Shown: positions 25,401 to 37,061, numbered from the stretch's first letter. The stretch is DNA of 64,000 nt from Physcomitrium patens (GCF_000002425.4 NC_037258.1:16013604-16077603); one strand, 5' to 3'. Notes: a model not told the origin generated them from the sequence alone. Numbers and translations: made by a program.

Positions 25401-25980
25401 TTTGACTTTTCAAAAGTTGATAATCCTGCTGCAAAAGATTTGGTGATTCATTTATCAGAGCTACATGCAATGATGAAGGTGTAGTTAAAAGAGGCTCAAG
25501 AACAACAAAAGATCAATGCGGATGTCTATCAAAAGGAACAATCACCATTCCTCTTGGGTGATAAGGTATAGCTACTTTGTCGCAATATCAAGACCACTCA
25601 TCCTTGTGACAAGTTGGACTATCGAAGGCTTGGACCATTTTTTATTTCTGTACAAATCAATCCAGTTGCATATCCTTCACATCTACCGGAGTCAATGAAA
25701 ATCCATCCAGTATTCCATATGTCTCTTCTTAAACCATACAAGATAGTGGACATACCAAGAAGAAGATAAGCTCCACCTCCTCCTACGATAGTGGACAATA
25801 ATGAAGAGTTTGAAGTAGAAGAAGTCTTAGATTCAAGGCAATGCCGAAATAAATTGGAATATCTTGTCTATTGGCACGGATATGATATTAGTGAATGCAC
25901 ATGGGAGCCAATAAAGAATCTTGCAAATGCAACAAAGGCGGTGGAGGCTTTTTGTCAATGATATCCATCAAAATCAAGAT
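22494..25980 (+). pseudogene. pol of inner sense element (protease to chromodomain), with stops
   Basis: The protease segment is at 22494-22880; the usual DSGA is altered to [17 protein letters not shown] is near 23340 and [10 protein letters not shown] near 23640. A 332-codon open stretch at 23546-24544 covers RT palm to RNase H, with METDASDF and [10 protein letters not shown]. Integrase zinc-binding C-x2-C falls at about 24840, the core begins with MDFITDL at 24936, and an in-frame TAG follows DGQT at 25227. The chromodomain ends near 25970. At least four pol stops coincide with stops in the antisense host copy. Confidence 0.8.
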
Positions 25981-26076
25981 GAAAACCTTCTTTATAAAAG
26001 AAACAACATCTAGGCAAGATAATATTCTACTTTCAATCCTTGTTTGTAGCTTCTTTGTAGTTGTGACGTTCAAGAG

Positions 26077-26499
26077 ATGGAGAACCAACAACCAGCAGAT
26101 TTGACTTAAGAGTATTCATTTGTCGACCTACCGAATGAGACATTACAATTGTTACAACCTTCAAGATGATGCAATCGACATGAAGATCTTCAATAACGAC
26201 ATGTTTTTCTTCGAATAGATGGTGAGATGCAACGCATTTGGTATCACGATTTGAGAAGGGACTCCCGATGTTTGGTGATTTTGCTAGAGGTAGGAACAAC
26301 TCCTGATGGTGTTTCAAATATTCTATTCGAAGGAAGTTATAAAGGCCTCAACAATGATCAAATAATTGGGTGGTCTTCCCGTCCTGGTATGGAACACTAC
26401 TGATGGTTGAGAGGCCATATCAATCATCTTTGAAGAGAACAATGATCAAAGTATGTGGCGAATATAATTCGTGGCATCAAAGATTTCCTCAACATATGA
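26077..26499 (+). pseudogene. ORF3 of inner sense element, one early stop and later changes
   Basis: ATG at 26077 and TGA at 26497-26499 give exactly 423 nt. TAA at codon 11 is shared with 17458-17880, and further point changes create stops downstream (for example TGG to TGA in HYRWL). There are no length changes. Function unknown. Confidence 0.55.
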
Positions 26500-26525
26500 T
26501 GACCGCTCCTCATCCAATTCATCCC

Positions 26526-26540
26526 TAGAAGGAAGGGTTA
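26526..26540 (+). promoter_or_regulatory. Polypurine tract
   Basis: AGAAGGAAGGGTTA directly precedes the 3' LTR of the sense element. Confidence 0.7.
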
Positions 26541-27100
26541 TGTCACAGACATATTTATGTAAGCTAGTAATTACTTATACAAATAGGTGGAAGTAAATAA
26601 AAATAAGTAAAAGTAAGTCAATTCTATAGTATTTAATATAGAAGCTTCTTAGAAGCTTCATAGACACTGCTTTAGCTTCATTGGTATTTTTAATTGACTT
26701 TTTGGATTAGAAACATGGTCAACAAGTTGGCCATATGCCACACATGTTGTTAGCTTGAAGATCAAGCTAACTATGTGGCCGACACATAGAAAAACTTGCC
26801 TTGTAAGTCATGGCATGTGTCCTATAAAGTGAACACATACTTAAGGTCGTATAGAACGTTGCCACAGAGCTCTAGTTAGATAGTATATATAGAGACAAGA
26901 GTGAAGCCTTCTTTACTCTTGTCAACTCCCTCCTTGCTTCTAATGAAGTTTCAAGGGTCTCTAGTTTTCTTGTCTTTTGGCAATAGCCATTCTAATTTCT
27001 CCTTCAATATACATACTTGCTTATTTATATTTTGTTACCTTTCTTTGAGTGAAGGCTCACTTATCTGAATTACTTTTTCATCGAATTCTTGTCCTTGACA
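26541..27100 (+). repeat. 3' LTR of inner sense element (560 bp)
   Basis: Runs from TGTCACAGACATA to CTTGTCCTTGACA. It contains a perfect-armed palindromic stretch GAAGCTTCTTAGAAGCTTC near 26642, an inverted repeat GTTAGCTTGA/TCAAGCTAAC near 26750, and a TATA box. Confidence 0.9.
26884..26892 (+). promoter_or_regulatory. TATA box in LTR
   Basis: TATATATAG followed by AGACAAGAGTGAAG, conserved at the same place in every recognisable family A LTR of the window. This is the expected place of the pol II promoter. Confidence 0.55.
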
Positions 27101-27105
27101 GGCCG
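27101..27105 (+). repeat. Target-site duplication GGCCG (right)
   Basis: Partner of 20702-20706 with one mismatch. Confidence 0.65.
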
Positions 27106-27780
27106 TTGTACTTCTTCTTAAAGGTGAATTGAGCAATCATAGAAAGGATATTGTGGGAGTATATCCGCAAATTTTTTTTCGAATATATCTTGAAATTCAT
27201 GATATTGGCTTGGAATGCCACTTGAATTCTTTCCACCTGTAGAAACAGGTGTGGCATAAATAATATATGGTGATTCTTTCATAGCAGCATGCAAGAAAGC
27301 TTTTGTACCTATAAATATGGATTTAATTGAACTGGACTTATGATTCTTTACTTGATTAACTACATTCTTAGTTATACTTTTAGAAAAAGTTAGAGTTTGG
27401 AAAATCCAATCTATTTGAGGGTTATATTTTTCTAACCACGATAAACCTAAAATGACTAGATTACAGGGAGATCTAATATTATTAAATACTACAAAGCTAT
27501 GATGACCATTGATTATTACTTCTATAGGAAAGATTTTGTGAGTAATATCTCCAAAACACAATGGACGACCATCTATGACTTCTACATGAACAGTTTTAGT
27601 TTTCTTTACTAAAAGTATGCTATGTCTTTTAATAAATTCTTCATCTAAGAAACACGTCGAGGTTCCTGAATCTAACAAGGCAGAGGCTTTGTAATATTTA
27701 GGTTCTAAAATAATATTTAATATATAAAACAAGGAGAGGGCTCTGAGGAGAGAATAGGTCCTTTACTAGATGTTGTGCAA
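27106..27780 (-). pseudogene. pol part 1 of antisense element (protease region)
   Basis: A 204-codon open frame (27732-27118) with LLDSGTSTCFLDEEF, the aspartic protease active-site region (DSGT), then [15 protein letters not shown]. It continues conceptually at 20706 in the RT part. The upstream edge overlaps the gag end in the -1 frame. Confidence 0.75.
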
Positions 27781-28801
27781 GGTTCTAGCCGCACGATCCC
27801 TATTGTAGTTGGACAAACTTGTTTTCTGACATATTGTCTTCTTTCACAGCCATACTCCTCATTTTGTGATTGCATCATTTCTTTGGACAATGTTGAGCAG
27901 TGTGCTTTGGTTCTCCATAATATAAACATAATCCTTCTTCATGACAACGAGTCTTTTCTTGCTCAGTGAGAGATTTGAAACGTACTACATCAATTTACAT
28001 ATCCTCTACTTCTGAATATATGTGTTGAAGAGTTGTTGGTGTTGTCATTGAATTATAGTAACATTGAGGTCTACTTGTACGGTTCTCAGATCGAAATTCA
28101 AAAAGGTGAATGTCGCACTTCACAACAAAGTCATTTGCTTGACTCAATGTTTGAGTATCAAATAAGTTGAGCATTAATATTTTTACCTCATATTGTAATC
28201 CGTAGAGAAATTGGCTAATAAGTCCAGCATCATCTCACTTGATATCAATTACAAGTTCTCGAAGCTGTGAAGCATACAACATTTTTGATCGATTGCCTTG
28301 TCGTAAAATACAGATCTTATTGGTTGCAACACGAAATACATCATGTTCTCCATATATGGATTGAAACTCCACCAGAAAAGCCTCTAGATTATCTAATATT
28401 GGATCTCGTCATTCAAGAAAAGATGAAAACCATGATAGTGCTAAACCTAAAAGAAGCATACCAATGAATCTAACTTACAATCTTCTAGTTGGATAGCTTT
28501 GGGGTTGAAGTTCAATTACAAGTTACACTTGATTGATAAATCCTTGAAACTTGGATCTGGTGCCATCAAACTTCTCAAGTAGGACAATTCTTGGTTCTCT
28601 AATATTTGAAGGGCGTTCCACCATAGGAGAAAAGACATGGTTTGGTGCAGATCTTGAAGCAGCTCCAACCATTTCTATATCTTCACTTCCTGCCAATCTT
28701 GTTGCTCCTTGTGGTGGTAAATTGAGTTGATGCATTGCAAGCATTAACTCCCTCAATTGCTCTTGCATTTGTGCCATTGCATTCTTCATTTCAACAAGTT
28801 C
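27780..28801 (-). pseudogene. gag of antisense element, with stops
   Basis: ATG near 28807 gives a 94-codon open N-terminal part (28807-28523) with MKNAMAQMQEQLREL, ending at TAA after FINQV, as in the inner sense copy. The CCHC knuckle region (LYYGEPKHTAQHCPK-like) is near 27880-27930. Confidence 0.65.
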
Positions 28802-29019
28802 TGTCATAATAACACTTAAAAAAGAGAAGATGTCTAATATTGCTCAAGAAAAATAGAAGAGAGGACTTGAAAACAAAGAAAATACTAAGGACAATATCAG
28901 TTTAGAAGAGGATAATCCACAACTTCTGATATGCTTATATCTTATCAAAAAAAAGGGGTAATCCACTCTTAATCAAGATTAGACAAAGCTCTGATATTCT
29001 AGGTGTACTCTTGTCAATC

Positions 29020-29561
29020 TGTTAAGGATAAGAACTCGATGAAAAAGCAATTCAGATAAGTGAGCCTTCACTCAAAGAAAGGTAACAAAATATAAATAAA
29101 CAAGTATGTATATTGAAAGAAAAATTGGAATGGCTATTGCCTAAAGACAAGAAAACTAGAGACCCTTGAAACTAGACTAGAAGCAAAGAAGGAGTTGACA
29201 AGAGTGAAGAAGGCTTCACTCTTGTCTCTATATATACTATCTAACTAGGGGCTATGTGGCAACGTTCTATAGGACCTCCAATATGTGTTGATTTTGTAGG
29301 ACACATGCCTTGACTTATAAGGCAAGTTTTTTCTACGTGTGGGCCACATAATTAGCTTGATCTTCAAGCTAACAACATGTGTGGCACATGGACAACTTGT
29401 TGGCCACGTTTCTAATCCAAAAAATCAATTAAAGACACCTTCGAAGTCAAAGCTGCATCTATGAAGCTTCATGGAAGCATTCATATTAAATACTATAGAA
29501 TTAACTTACTTTTACCTACTTGTATATGTAATTACTAGCTTATATGAGTATGTCCGTGACA
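29020..29561 (-). repeat. 5' LTR of antisense element (542 bp)
   Basis: Runs from TGTTAAGGATAAG to TATGTCCGTGACA on the plus strand, followed directly by the CAATG duplication. Confidence 0.88.
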
Positions 29562-29566
29562 CAATG
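29562..29566 (+). repeat. Target-site duplication CAATG (right)
   Basis: Identical to 16871-16875. Confidence 0.85.
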
Positions 29567-29729
29567 TCTTTTTTATTATTAATCTTGTTTCAAAAGTCTC
29601 TGAACTTCTTGTCTTTGGCAATAATTCTTCTGGTCTTAATATTATATTATATTTGAATGAATATCTACTCTTTTCTAAGTGACATAAGAATATAATGACT
29701 CTGATTTTATGTGATACATATCCTTGATA
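29567..29729 (+). repeat. Decayed sense LTR, right half, oldest layer
   Basis: Continues the LTR broken at 16875, with a TTGTTTCAAAAGTCTC stretch, CTTTGGCAATA, and the end TCCTTGATA. Confidence 0.6.
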
Positions 29730-30199
29730 ATAATGACATTACCAAAAATTATAATATCATGTCGTAGATGATAAGTTGTAGTGGTAGTATCAAAAATTAT
29801 ATTAGTATTAGCAACAATCATTTATTTATAGTTTTTTCTTTATAACTACCTTCAAACTTTGATTTTATATTTTTCTTTTGTGTTATTTTTTTTCCTTTAT
29901 AATTATTTATTTATTATTTATTATTTATTACTTTAATTTATTTTATTTTATTTTATACAAATCTTTAAGTTATTTTATTGAATTTTGAATTCTTTTAAAA
30001 TTTAAGATAGATTTGATATATATGTTAATTTTTATTTTTTAATTATTTTTATTTATAATATCAACAACAATATATATCATTATTTATATAATTAAAAAAT
30101 TATAATTTTTTTACATCAATAGTATATATAAAAATATTTGTAAATAAATCTAATTAAAACCAATAAAATATGTCTTTTGATATAGAACTCTAATTATGA
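29730..30199. other. AT-rich intergenic DNA
   Basis: Low-complexity T-rich and A-rich sequence; no gene or repeat family recognised. Confidence 0.45.
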
Positions 30200-30746
30200 T
30201 CAATTCAATTTAAGATGAAATGGGACTAAATTCTTTCTAAAATCTAAAACCTTCTTAAACTTTAGCAACATAAATCACATTAAAATGTGAGATAGAGCAG
30301 TATAGAATAAAATTGAATAAAACTAAACACAACTAAACAGAATAAAATATAAAAGATAAAATGAAACAAAAGAAAATAGAAAAAAATAGAAAAAAAAGAT
30401 ATAAATCAAACTTTGCTAAGAGAAAGGGATCAGAGACATACTTAATCAAATCCCCAAATACCTTTGATTAGTCTTATTTATACTTTGTCCAACCATCTTA
30501 GAACTTTCTAGAATGTTCTAAATGGTAGATTCCACCAAGATAACTATCTTTTTTAAAAGGTTTTAGAGGTGAGCCTCGTCTATATAACAATTCTAAGCCC
30601 TTTTTAAAATATTTTATGGCAGATCCCACATGAACCATCCAACCTAGCTCCAATTCTAAAAATTTCTAAAAACTTCTAAAAAACGTCTCTAACTATCTAT
30701 TTTTATGCATCAATAATATAAAATATCTTATCCATGCCTTGTTACA
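30200..30746 (-). repeat. Antisense family B LTR, probably solo
   Basis: The reverse complement follows the family B LTR: TGTAACAAGGCATGGATAAG at the right edge, then the AGAACTTTCTAGAATGTTC region, and the CAACATAAATC words at the left. No family B coding sequence is seen on either side, so it is probably a solo LTR. No target duplication was established. Confidence 0.55.
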
Positions 30747-31129
30747 TAAGATCCTAAGCCAATTTAATTATTAAATAATTATTTATTTTTCTTAATTTAT
30801 CTTAATTATTATATTAAAAAATTTATATAAATTAATTTAAATTACTAATTTAGAATTTATGTTGAATTATTTATTGAAATAAATAATATTGTTTAAAAAA
30901 TATTTTAAAAAAATAGCTCTAAGGTCTTTAAATCCAATATTATAAAATAATACTATAAATATTTAATATATAATTGAAACTAATTATTTTTTTAAATTAA
31001 GGATAAAATATTATAGTACAGATAAGTTTAATTTACATGCATTATGGTTTCAAAATCATTTATATAAACATATAGGATAAAAAAATATATATATTAATTT
31101 TTTTGTTATTCTTATTTACTTTAATTGTG

Positions 31130-31171
<42 letters not shown>

Positions 31172-31938
31172 TTTTCATTTAAATTTTAGTTATGTATAAT
31201 TTATTTTGAAATATAAAACAAAATATATATGAAAAACTATATAATTGATTTTACATCTAAGATTTAAAAAAGAAATGTTAATATCAATTCTTTACATTAT
31301 TCATTGAAAGTCTTAATTAGCAACATACATAAAGATAATCTCTAATAAAAATTAGATTTTATAATTTTTTTTATTATTAATTAAAAATTTATTTAAAATT
31401 TATTTTATATTTTACCTAAAGTAGTTATTGTATATTTTATATATAAGTATTCTTATTTGAATTTTTACATTACATCTTCAACTATATTTTAAAATACATA
31501 ATTGATTGACTTGTTTCAATATAAGTATATATACATATCTATTTATACATATGTTTTTTTTAAAAAAAACTTAATTTTTTAGAAATCATATAAATATTAT
31601 AGCTTCATTTTATAAATTATTTTACATAAATAAAAATATTTAATATTTAATTATATAGATATGGATGCTATTATAAAATCTATTTTTAATATAATTTAGA
31701 ATTAGAAATAGGCATATTTAAAAGAAATCTATGATATTAAAAAATTCAAAGAATTTATTTTTTTACTTTGCAATTATAGTTTCATATTTAAATATAGTTT
31801 AAAAATAGACTCTAATATTTTTATAAAAAAAATACACCTAACATGTCAAAACTTTATAAATGTAAATTTAATTTTAATAAATTATAAGTGAACATGAAGA
31901 AAAATAATATAAATAATTTGATTACTATTTTAAAAGAT

Positions 31939-32006
<68 letters not shown>

Positions 32007-32717
32007 AATATGTATATATTTTAATAAAAAAACATATAATGACTTAATAAATTAAAAATGACAAAAAATCTAGATATTGCTCAAGAATCATTACTTAGTC
32101 TAAAAGACTTTTATATTGGCTTGATTGCGACTTTGAAGTTAATTAGAGAAATTTTAGATATTATTATAAGATATTTTAGATACTTTGTTATTATGTAGTT
32201 GCATTGGTTTTTCATGTATTTATCTTATTTTAATCTATTTATAATCTTACTAAAGATAGGAGCTATTTTATACTAAAAATATAATTAAATAATAAAATAA
32301 TAATTATATTTAATTTGATAGCTATAATTATTTTAATATATATATATATACATATTAATCTTTAATATAAATATTAATCTTTTATTTAATTTATTTTTAC
32401 TTTTTTTGGTATTTATCTGTCTATCATCAAATAGTTGTATTACCATATAACATCAATAATCAATGTTTATTATCTTACTTTATTTCTTGTTACTAAGTTA
32501 TGTTAAAAGATTGTGAAGACTAATTGTGTGCTTTATTTTCTTTATATATATATATATATATATTCAATTGAATTAATAGAATATACATATAACATTATAT
32601 TTCATATTTTCATCTATTTATTAATTTTTAATATTTTAATTTATTAATTATAATATATTTATTTATAAAATTTAAATAATTTGGTAATATTATTTAATAT
32701 TATAAACATATACATAA

Positions 32718-32752
<35 letters not shown>

Positions 32753-32818
32753 ATAAAAAATTAACTATCAAACTAAATTTTTGTTGAGTTTTTAACACAT
32801 TGTATTTGTATATTTATA
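30747..32818. other. AT-rich DNA with long (TA)n tracts
   Basis: No gene recognised. (TA)n microsatellites lie at about 31132-31170, 31942-32004, 32542-32563 and 32722-32750. Confidence 0.6.
31942..32004. repeat. (TA)n microsatellite, about 63 bp
   Basis: Uninterrupted alternating TA, the longest such tract in the window. Confidence 0.9.
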
Positions 32819-33362
32819 TGTCACAAACATACATATTTACTCTGATAATTATCTAGATAATAATAATAGGTAGAAGTAAGTTAAAGTAGATTAATATGAT
32901 AATGTCTTATGAAAAGCTTCTTAAAAGCCATATAGATGCTGCTTTGTATTTATACATGTTTATAGGTGATTGATAGGTTGAAAACTTGGCCAACAAAAAC
33001 ATCACATATCGACATGTTGACCACTTCTAGTACAAGTTGGACATATGGCACACACTTTGGAAACTTGCCTTGCAAATTAGACATGTGTCTTGTAAGTTGG
33101 ATGCATATTAGAGGTCCTATAGCATGTCGCCACATGGTTCTTAATTAAGTAGTATATATAGAGGCAAGAGTGAAGCCTTCCTCACTCTCATCATCTTGTT
33201 TCTTGCTTTTAGTCTAATTTCAAGAGTCTTATGTTTTCTAAACTTTGGCAATAGCCATTCCAGTTCTTCCTTGAATATACCTACTTTCTTCTATTTTATC
33301 ACTTTCTTTTTGACACAGATTCTATGAGTTTATGTATCTTCTTTTAGTTTGTGTATTAAATA
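32819..33362 (+). repeat. 5' LTR of oldest sense element, decayed
   Basis: Starts TGTCACAAACATAC and keeps the promoter-like GTATATATAGAGGCAAGAG and the GGCAATAGCCATTCC stretch. It is followed by GATTGACAAGAGTACA as in the better copies. Confidence 0.75.
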
Positions 33363-33515
33363 GATTGACAAGAGTACATACATAATATGAGAGCTTTGTT
33401 CTTTTTTGATTAAGAATGGATTATTCCTTTTTCTTGATAAGACATAAGTATTTTAGAAGTTGCGGATTACCCTCTTCTAAACTAATATTGTTTCTAGATT
33501 TTTTTTTCTTGGTTC

Positions 33516-34520
33516 TTGAGTATTATATTTTGTGAGAATAGACACCTTTCTTTTTATTTTACTAGCATGGCAAAACTTGCTAAAATTAAGAATGCAATGA
33601 CTCAAATACAAGAGCAAATGAGAAAGTTAATACTTGCAATGCATCAACTCAGTCTACAATCACAAGGAACAAGAAGATTATCAAGCAATGAAGATATAGA
33701 GATGATTAGAGTTGCTTCAATATCTATACCAAGCCATACTACCGCTCCTACAATGGAATATCATTCAAGTTTCAAAGAATCAAAAACTAGATTACCTAAG
33801 AAGTTTGATGGCATAATCAGGTACAACTCGTGATTGAAATACAACCTCAAAGTTATTCAACTCAAGGATCACAAGTCAAGTTTATTAGAACACTACTTTC
33901 AAATTTTTCCTAATCATAGTTTTCATCATTTCTTAAATGACGTGATCCAATATTCAATAATTTGAAAGCATTCTTAGCGGAATTTTGATCTATGTATGGA
34001 GAACATGATGCAATCTGTATTGCAACCAATAAGATTTGTATCTTGTGACAAGGTAATCAATTAGTGATATTATATGCTTCACAATTTCAACTATTAATGA
34101 CAGATAACAAGTGGGATGATGCAGTACTCATCAGCTAATTTCTCTACGGATTACAATATGAAGTAAAGAAATTGATGCTCAATTTATCTGATCTTCAAAC
34201 ATTGAATCAAACAATTAATTTTGTAGAGAAATATGATAATCAAATTTTTGAGTTTCGATCTAAGAATTGTACAAGAGAACCTCAATATTATTATAATTCA
34301 ATGACGACACCAACAACTTCTCAATCTAAACATTTGAAAGTAGAAGGCATGCAAATTGATGCAGTATGTTTTAAAGCTCTTACCAAAGAAGAAAAGACTC
34401 ATTGTCATCAAGAAAGACTATGTTTATATTGTGGAGAAGCTAAGCACATTGCTCAATATTGTACAAAGAAATGAGGGAATTACAAAATGAGGACTACTGT
34501 TGTCAAAGATGAAAACCTGT
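33516..34520 (+). pseudogene. gag of oldest sense element
   Basis: The N-terminal segment at 33516-33833 has a KIKNAMTQIQEQMRKLILAMHQ coiled-coil-like stretch. The C-terminal 100-codon open frame at 34172-34474 ends with the zinc knuckle LCLYCGEAKHIAQYC, fitting C-x2-C-x4-H-x4-C. Frames shift between the two. Confidence 0.7.
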
Positions 34521-34559
34521 CGAAAAATAAATTTGTCTAACTATAATAGGGACCATGCA

Positions 34560-36469
34560 GTTGGAGTCTTGTACAATTCCTAACGAAGGTCCTATTCTCT
34601 TATCAAAACCCTCTTCTTGTTTTATAATAGATGTGTGTTTAAGATCTAATAATCACAAAGCCTTTGCCTTAATAGATTTAGGAGGCTCAACTTGTTTTTT
34701 AGATGAAGAATTTATTAAAAATCATAATATATAATTAGTATGAAAAACTAAATCTGTACATGTATAAGTCATAGACAATCATTTATTATCTTTTCAAGAT
34801 ATTATTCATGAAACACTACTTATAGATGTACTAATAAATGGTCATAATAATTATGTAATTTTTAATATAATTAGATCTCTCTCTAATCCAGTCATTTTAG
34901 GTTTGTTGTGGTTAGAAAAGTATAATCTTCTGATAGATTGGATTTCTTATAAACTTGATTTTTCTTCAAATATCATTAAGAGTTTTTTTAATGCAGTAGA
35001 AAGCCATGAATTTAATGTAACCAAACCTATACTTATAGATGCAAAAGCTTTTTTGTATATTGTAAAAGAAAGATTATCTTTTGTTATTTATGTCACATCT
35101 ATTTTAAATAATAGAAAGATTTCAAGTGAAATTCCAAGTCAATATCCAGATTTTCAAGATGACTTTGAGAAAAAAATGTAGATATTCTTCCAAAGCATCA
35201 TCCATATGATTGCTCAATTGATCTTAAAGAAGGATCTCAACTTCCATTTGATCCAATTTATAGTTTATCACAAAATAAATTGATTGAACTCAAGAAGTAC
35301 ATTGTTGAAAATTTGGCCAAGAATTTCATATACTATTTAAAATCTCTTGCAAGAGCTCTTATCTTATTTGTGAAGAAAAAAGATAAATCATCGCGAATGT
35401 GTATAGATTATTAAGGACTCAACTAGATTACCAATAAAAATAGATATCCTCTAACTTTTACTATCTTGACTTTTTGATCAATTAAATCAAGCTAAGATCT
35501 ATACAAAAATAGATCTATGAATAGCATACAATCTAGTCCGCATTTAAAAAGGAGATGAATGGAAGACTTCATTTCGAACAAGGTATGGATACTTTGAATA
35601 TAATGTCATGCCTTTTGGACTCATGATGCATTAGCTGTTTTTTAATATCTTATAAATGATATTTTTTGTAAGTTTTAAGATGATTTTTTTGTACGAAATT
35701 TTAATATACTCTAAGAATACAAAAGAATATAAAATTCATGTTTGTTGTATGTTACAAAAATTTAGAAATGTGGAATTGTATGCTAAGATAAAAAAGTATG
35801 TATTCTACACTACTCAAGTTGACTTCTTAAGATTCATCATCAAACAATGGTCTAATAATAGATCCTAAAAAATTCATACAATCATAGATTAAAAGATTCT
35901 AAAAATAATAAGAAATATACAATTCTTTTTAGAATTTGCCAATCACTATCAAATCTTCATCAAGAAATTTTTTTAAGTTGCAACCCCACTTATACGCTTA
36001 ACTTGTAAAGACAAGCTCAAGTGGAATAAAGAAGCAAAAGCTTGAGTATTTCATGTCTATACATATTTTGAATCGTTGCAAGGCTAGTTAGAGCGAGTTT
36101 TTGTGAAGATTTGAGTTCAATATCACTTATCGCCCAAGAAAATAACAAGGTTTCTTTGATGCCATTTCTAGACGTTCTTATCTTATACCAAAAGAAGAAG
36201 AAGCAGCTTTTGACTAACAAAAGATAATTTAATTAAAGCCAAAATAATTTCAACTCTGAGCAATGAAATCAATATTAACTATTGATTTGACTTTTCTCAA
36301 GCAAATCCAAGCAAGTATGTTCTAAGACCTTCTTCTTCATGATATTAAAAATAATTCTTCTAACTCTCAAGATACTTCCAAATTTGAATATAAGGAGAAC
36401 CTACTCTATTTTGAAGGATGATTATATGTTCCAGAAGTAGAAGTACAATTATGTATTCTTGAAGCTCGT
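34560..36469 (+). pseudogene. pol part 1 of oldest sense element (protease to integrase start)
   Basis: Contains a degraded protease region (34660-35181), RT pieces (35370-35870, with the YLDD box damaged), RNase H pieces (to about 36200) and the beginning of integrase. There are many stops and deletions, including a large loss within RNase H near 36040. Confidence 0.65.
36465..36469 (+). repeat. Target-site duplication CTCGT (left)
   Basis: Identical to 49225-49229. Confidence 0.85.
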
Positions 36470-37020
36470 TGTCAAGGACAAAGACTCGATGAGGGAAAAT
36501 ATACACAAAAAGGCTATCTCGATATAATAAGTCAAAATATAAACAAGTAGGTATATTAAAAGGAAACTGAAATGGCTATTGCCACAAGACAAGAAACTAA
36601 AGACTCTTGAACCTGGACTAGAAGCAAGAAAGGAGTTGAAAAGAGTGAAGAAGCCTTCACTCTTGTCTCTATATATACTATCTAACTAAGAGCTACGTGG
36701 CGACGTTCTATAGGACCTCCAATAGGTGTTGACTTTGTAGGGCACATGCCTTGACTTACAAGGCAAGTTTTTCTACGTGTGGGCCACATAGTTAGCTTGA
36801 ACTTCAAGCTAACAACATGTGTGGCACATGGCCAACTTGTTGACCACGTTTCTAATCCAAAAAGTCAATTAAAGACACCTATGAAGTCAAAGCAGCATCT
36901 AGAAAGTTTCTAGGAAGCTTATATATTAAATATTATACAATTAACTTACTTTTATCTACTTTTACTTACTTCTACCTATTTTATATGTAATTATTAGCTT
37001 ACATGATTATGGCCGTGACA
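36470..37020 (-). repeat. 3' LTR of antisense middle element (551 bp)
   Basis: From TGTCAAGGACAAAGACTC to TATGGCCGTGACA. It is very similar to its partner at 48673-49224. Confidence 0.9.
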
Positions 37021-37035
37021 TTACCCCCCCTTCTA
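37021..37035 (-). promoter_or_regulatory. Polypurine tract
   Basis: The minus strand reads CTAGAAGGGGGGGTAA directly before the 3' LTR. Confidence 0.75.
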
Positions 37036-37061
37036 GAGACGAGTTCCACGAGGAGCGGTCA

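Larger units (their letters stand above)
20707..27100 (+). mobile_element. Sense family A Ty3/gypsy element (innermost layer of nest 1)
   Basis: Bounded by LTRs 20707-21268 and 26541-27100 (562 and 560 bp) and by a five-base duplication with one mismatch. It is inserted in the pol of the antisense element. The order is LTR, gag (about 21481-22490), protease (22494-22880), RT, RNase H and integrase (23300-25500), chromodomain (about 25690-25970), ORF3 (26077-26499), polypurine tract and LTR. Several nonsense codons interrupt gag and pol. The two LTRs differ markedly, by about 30 positions in 235 in the stretch I compared, whereas pol is almost identical to that of the host element. Confidence 0.92.
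16876..29561 (-). mobile_element. Antisense family A Ty3/gypsy element, interrupted (middle layer of nest 1)
   Basis: LTRs at 16876-17416 and 29020-29561 bound the element and CAATG is duplicated at both outer edges. In minus-strand order: 5' LTR, gag (28801 downwards), protease and early pol to 27106, then after the interruption RT, RNase H, integrase and chromodomain (20706 to about 17990), ORF3 (17880-17458), polypurine tract and 3' LTR. A sense element at 20707-27100 was inserted between protease and RT. Without it the element is about 6.29 kb. Pol carries several nonsense codons and an internal integrase deletion of about 71 bp near 18915, so it cannot encode a full polyprotein. Confidence 0.9.
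15760..29729 (+). mobile_element. Oldest layer of nest 1: sense family A remnant, split by insertion
   Basis: The left piece (about 15760-16875) holds a decayed chromodomain, a partial ORF3 and the start of a decayed sense 3' LTR. The right piece (29567-29729) holds the rest of that LTR, ending TCCTTGATA. The split lies in the LTR after a CTTGTCAATG motif, and CAATG is repeated on the other side (16871-16875 and 29562-29566) as the target duplication of the intervening element. Most of the original element is missing. Confidence 0.7.

Noticed and set aside
25895-26104. Frames antisense or offset to the chromodomain and ORF3 region (also at 17853-18069)
   Set aside because: Mirror frames of the chromodomain to ORF3 junction; conservation follows from the coding strand and element duplication.
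31132-32750. Long (TA)n tracts as possible replication origin or matrix-attachment DNA
   Set aside because: Simple microsatellites are common in AT-rich plant DNA and nothing else supports such a function.
33516-36469. Old sense element as a functional autonomous element
   Set aside because: Many stops, a damaged RT catalytic box and a large loss in RNase H rule it out.
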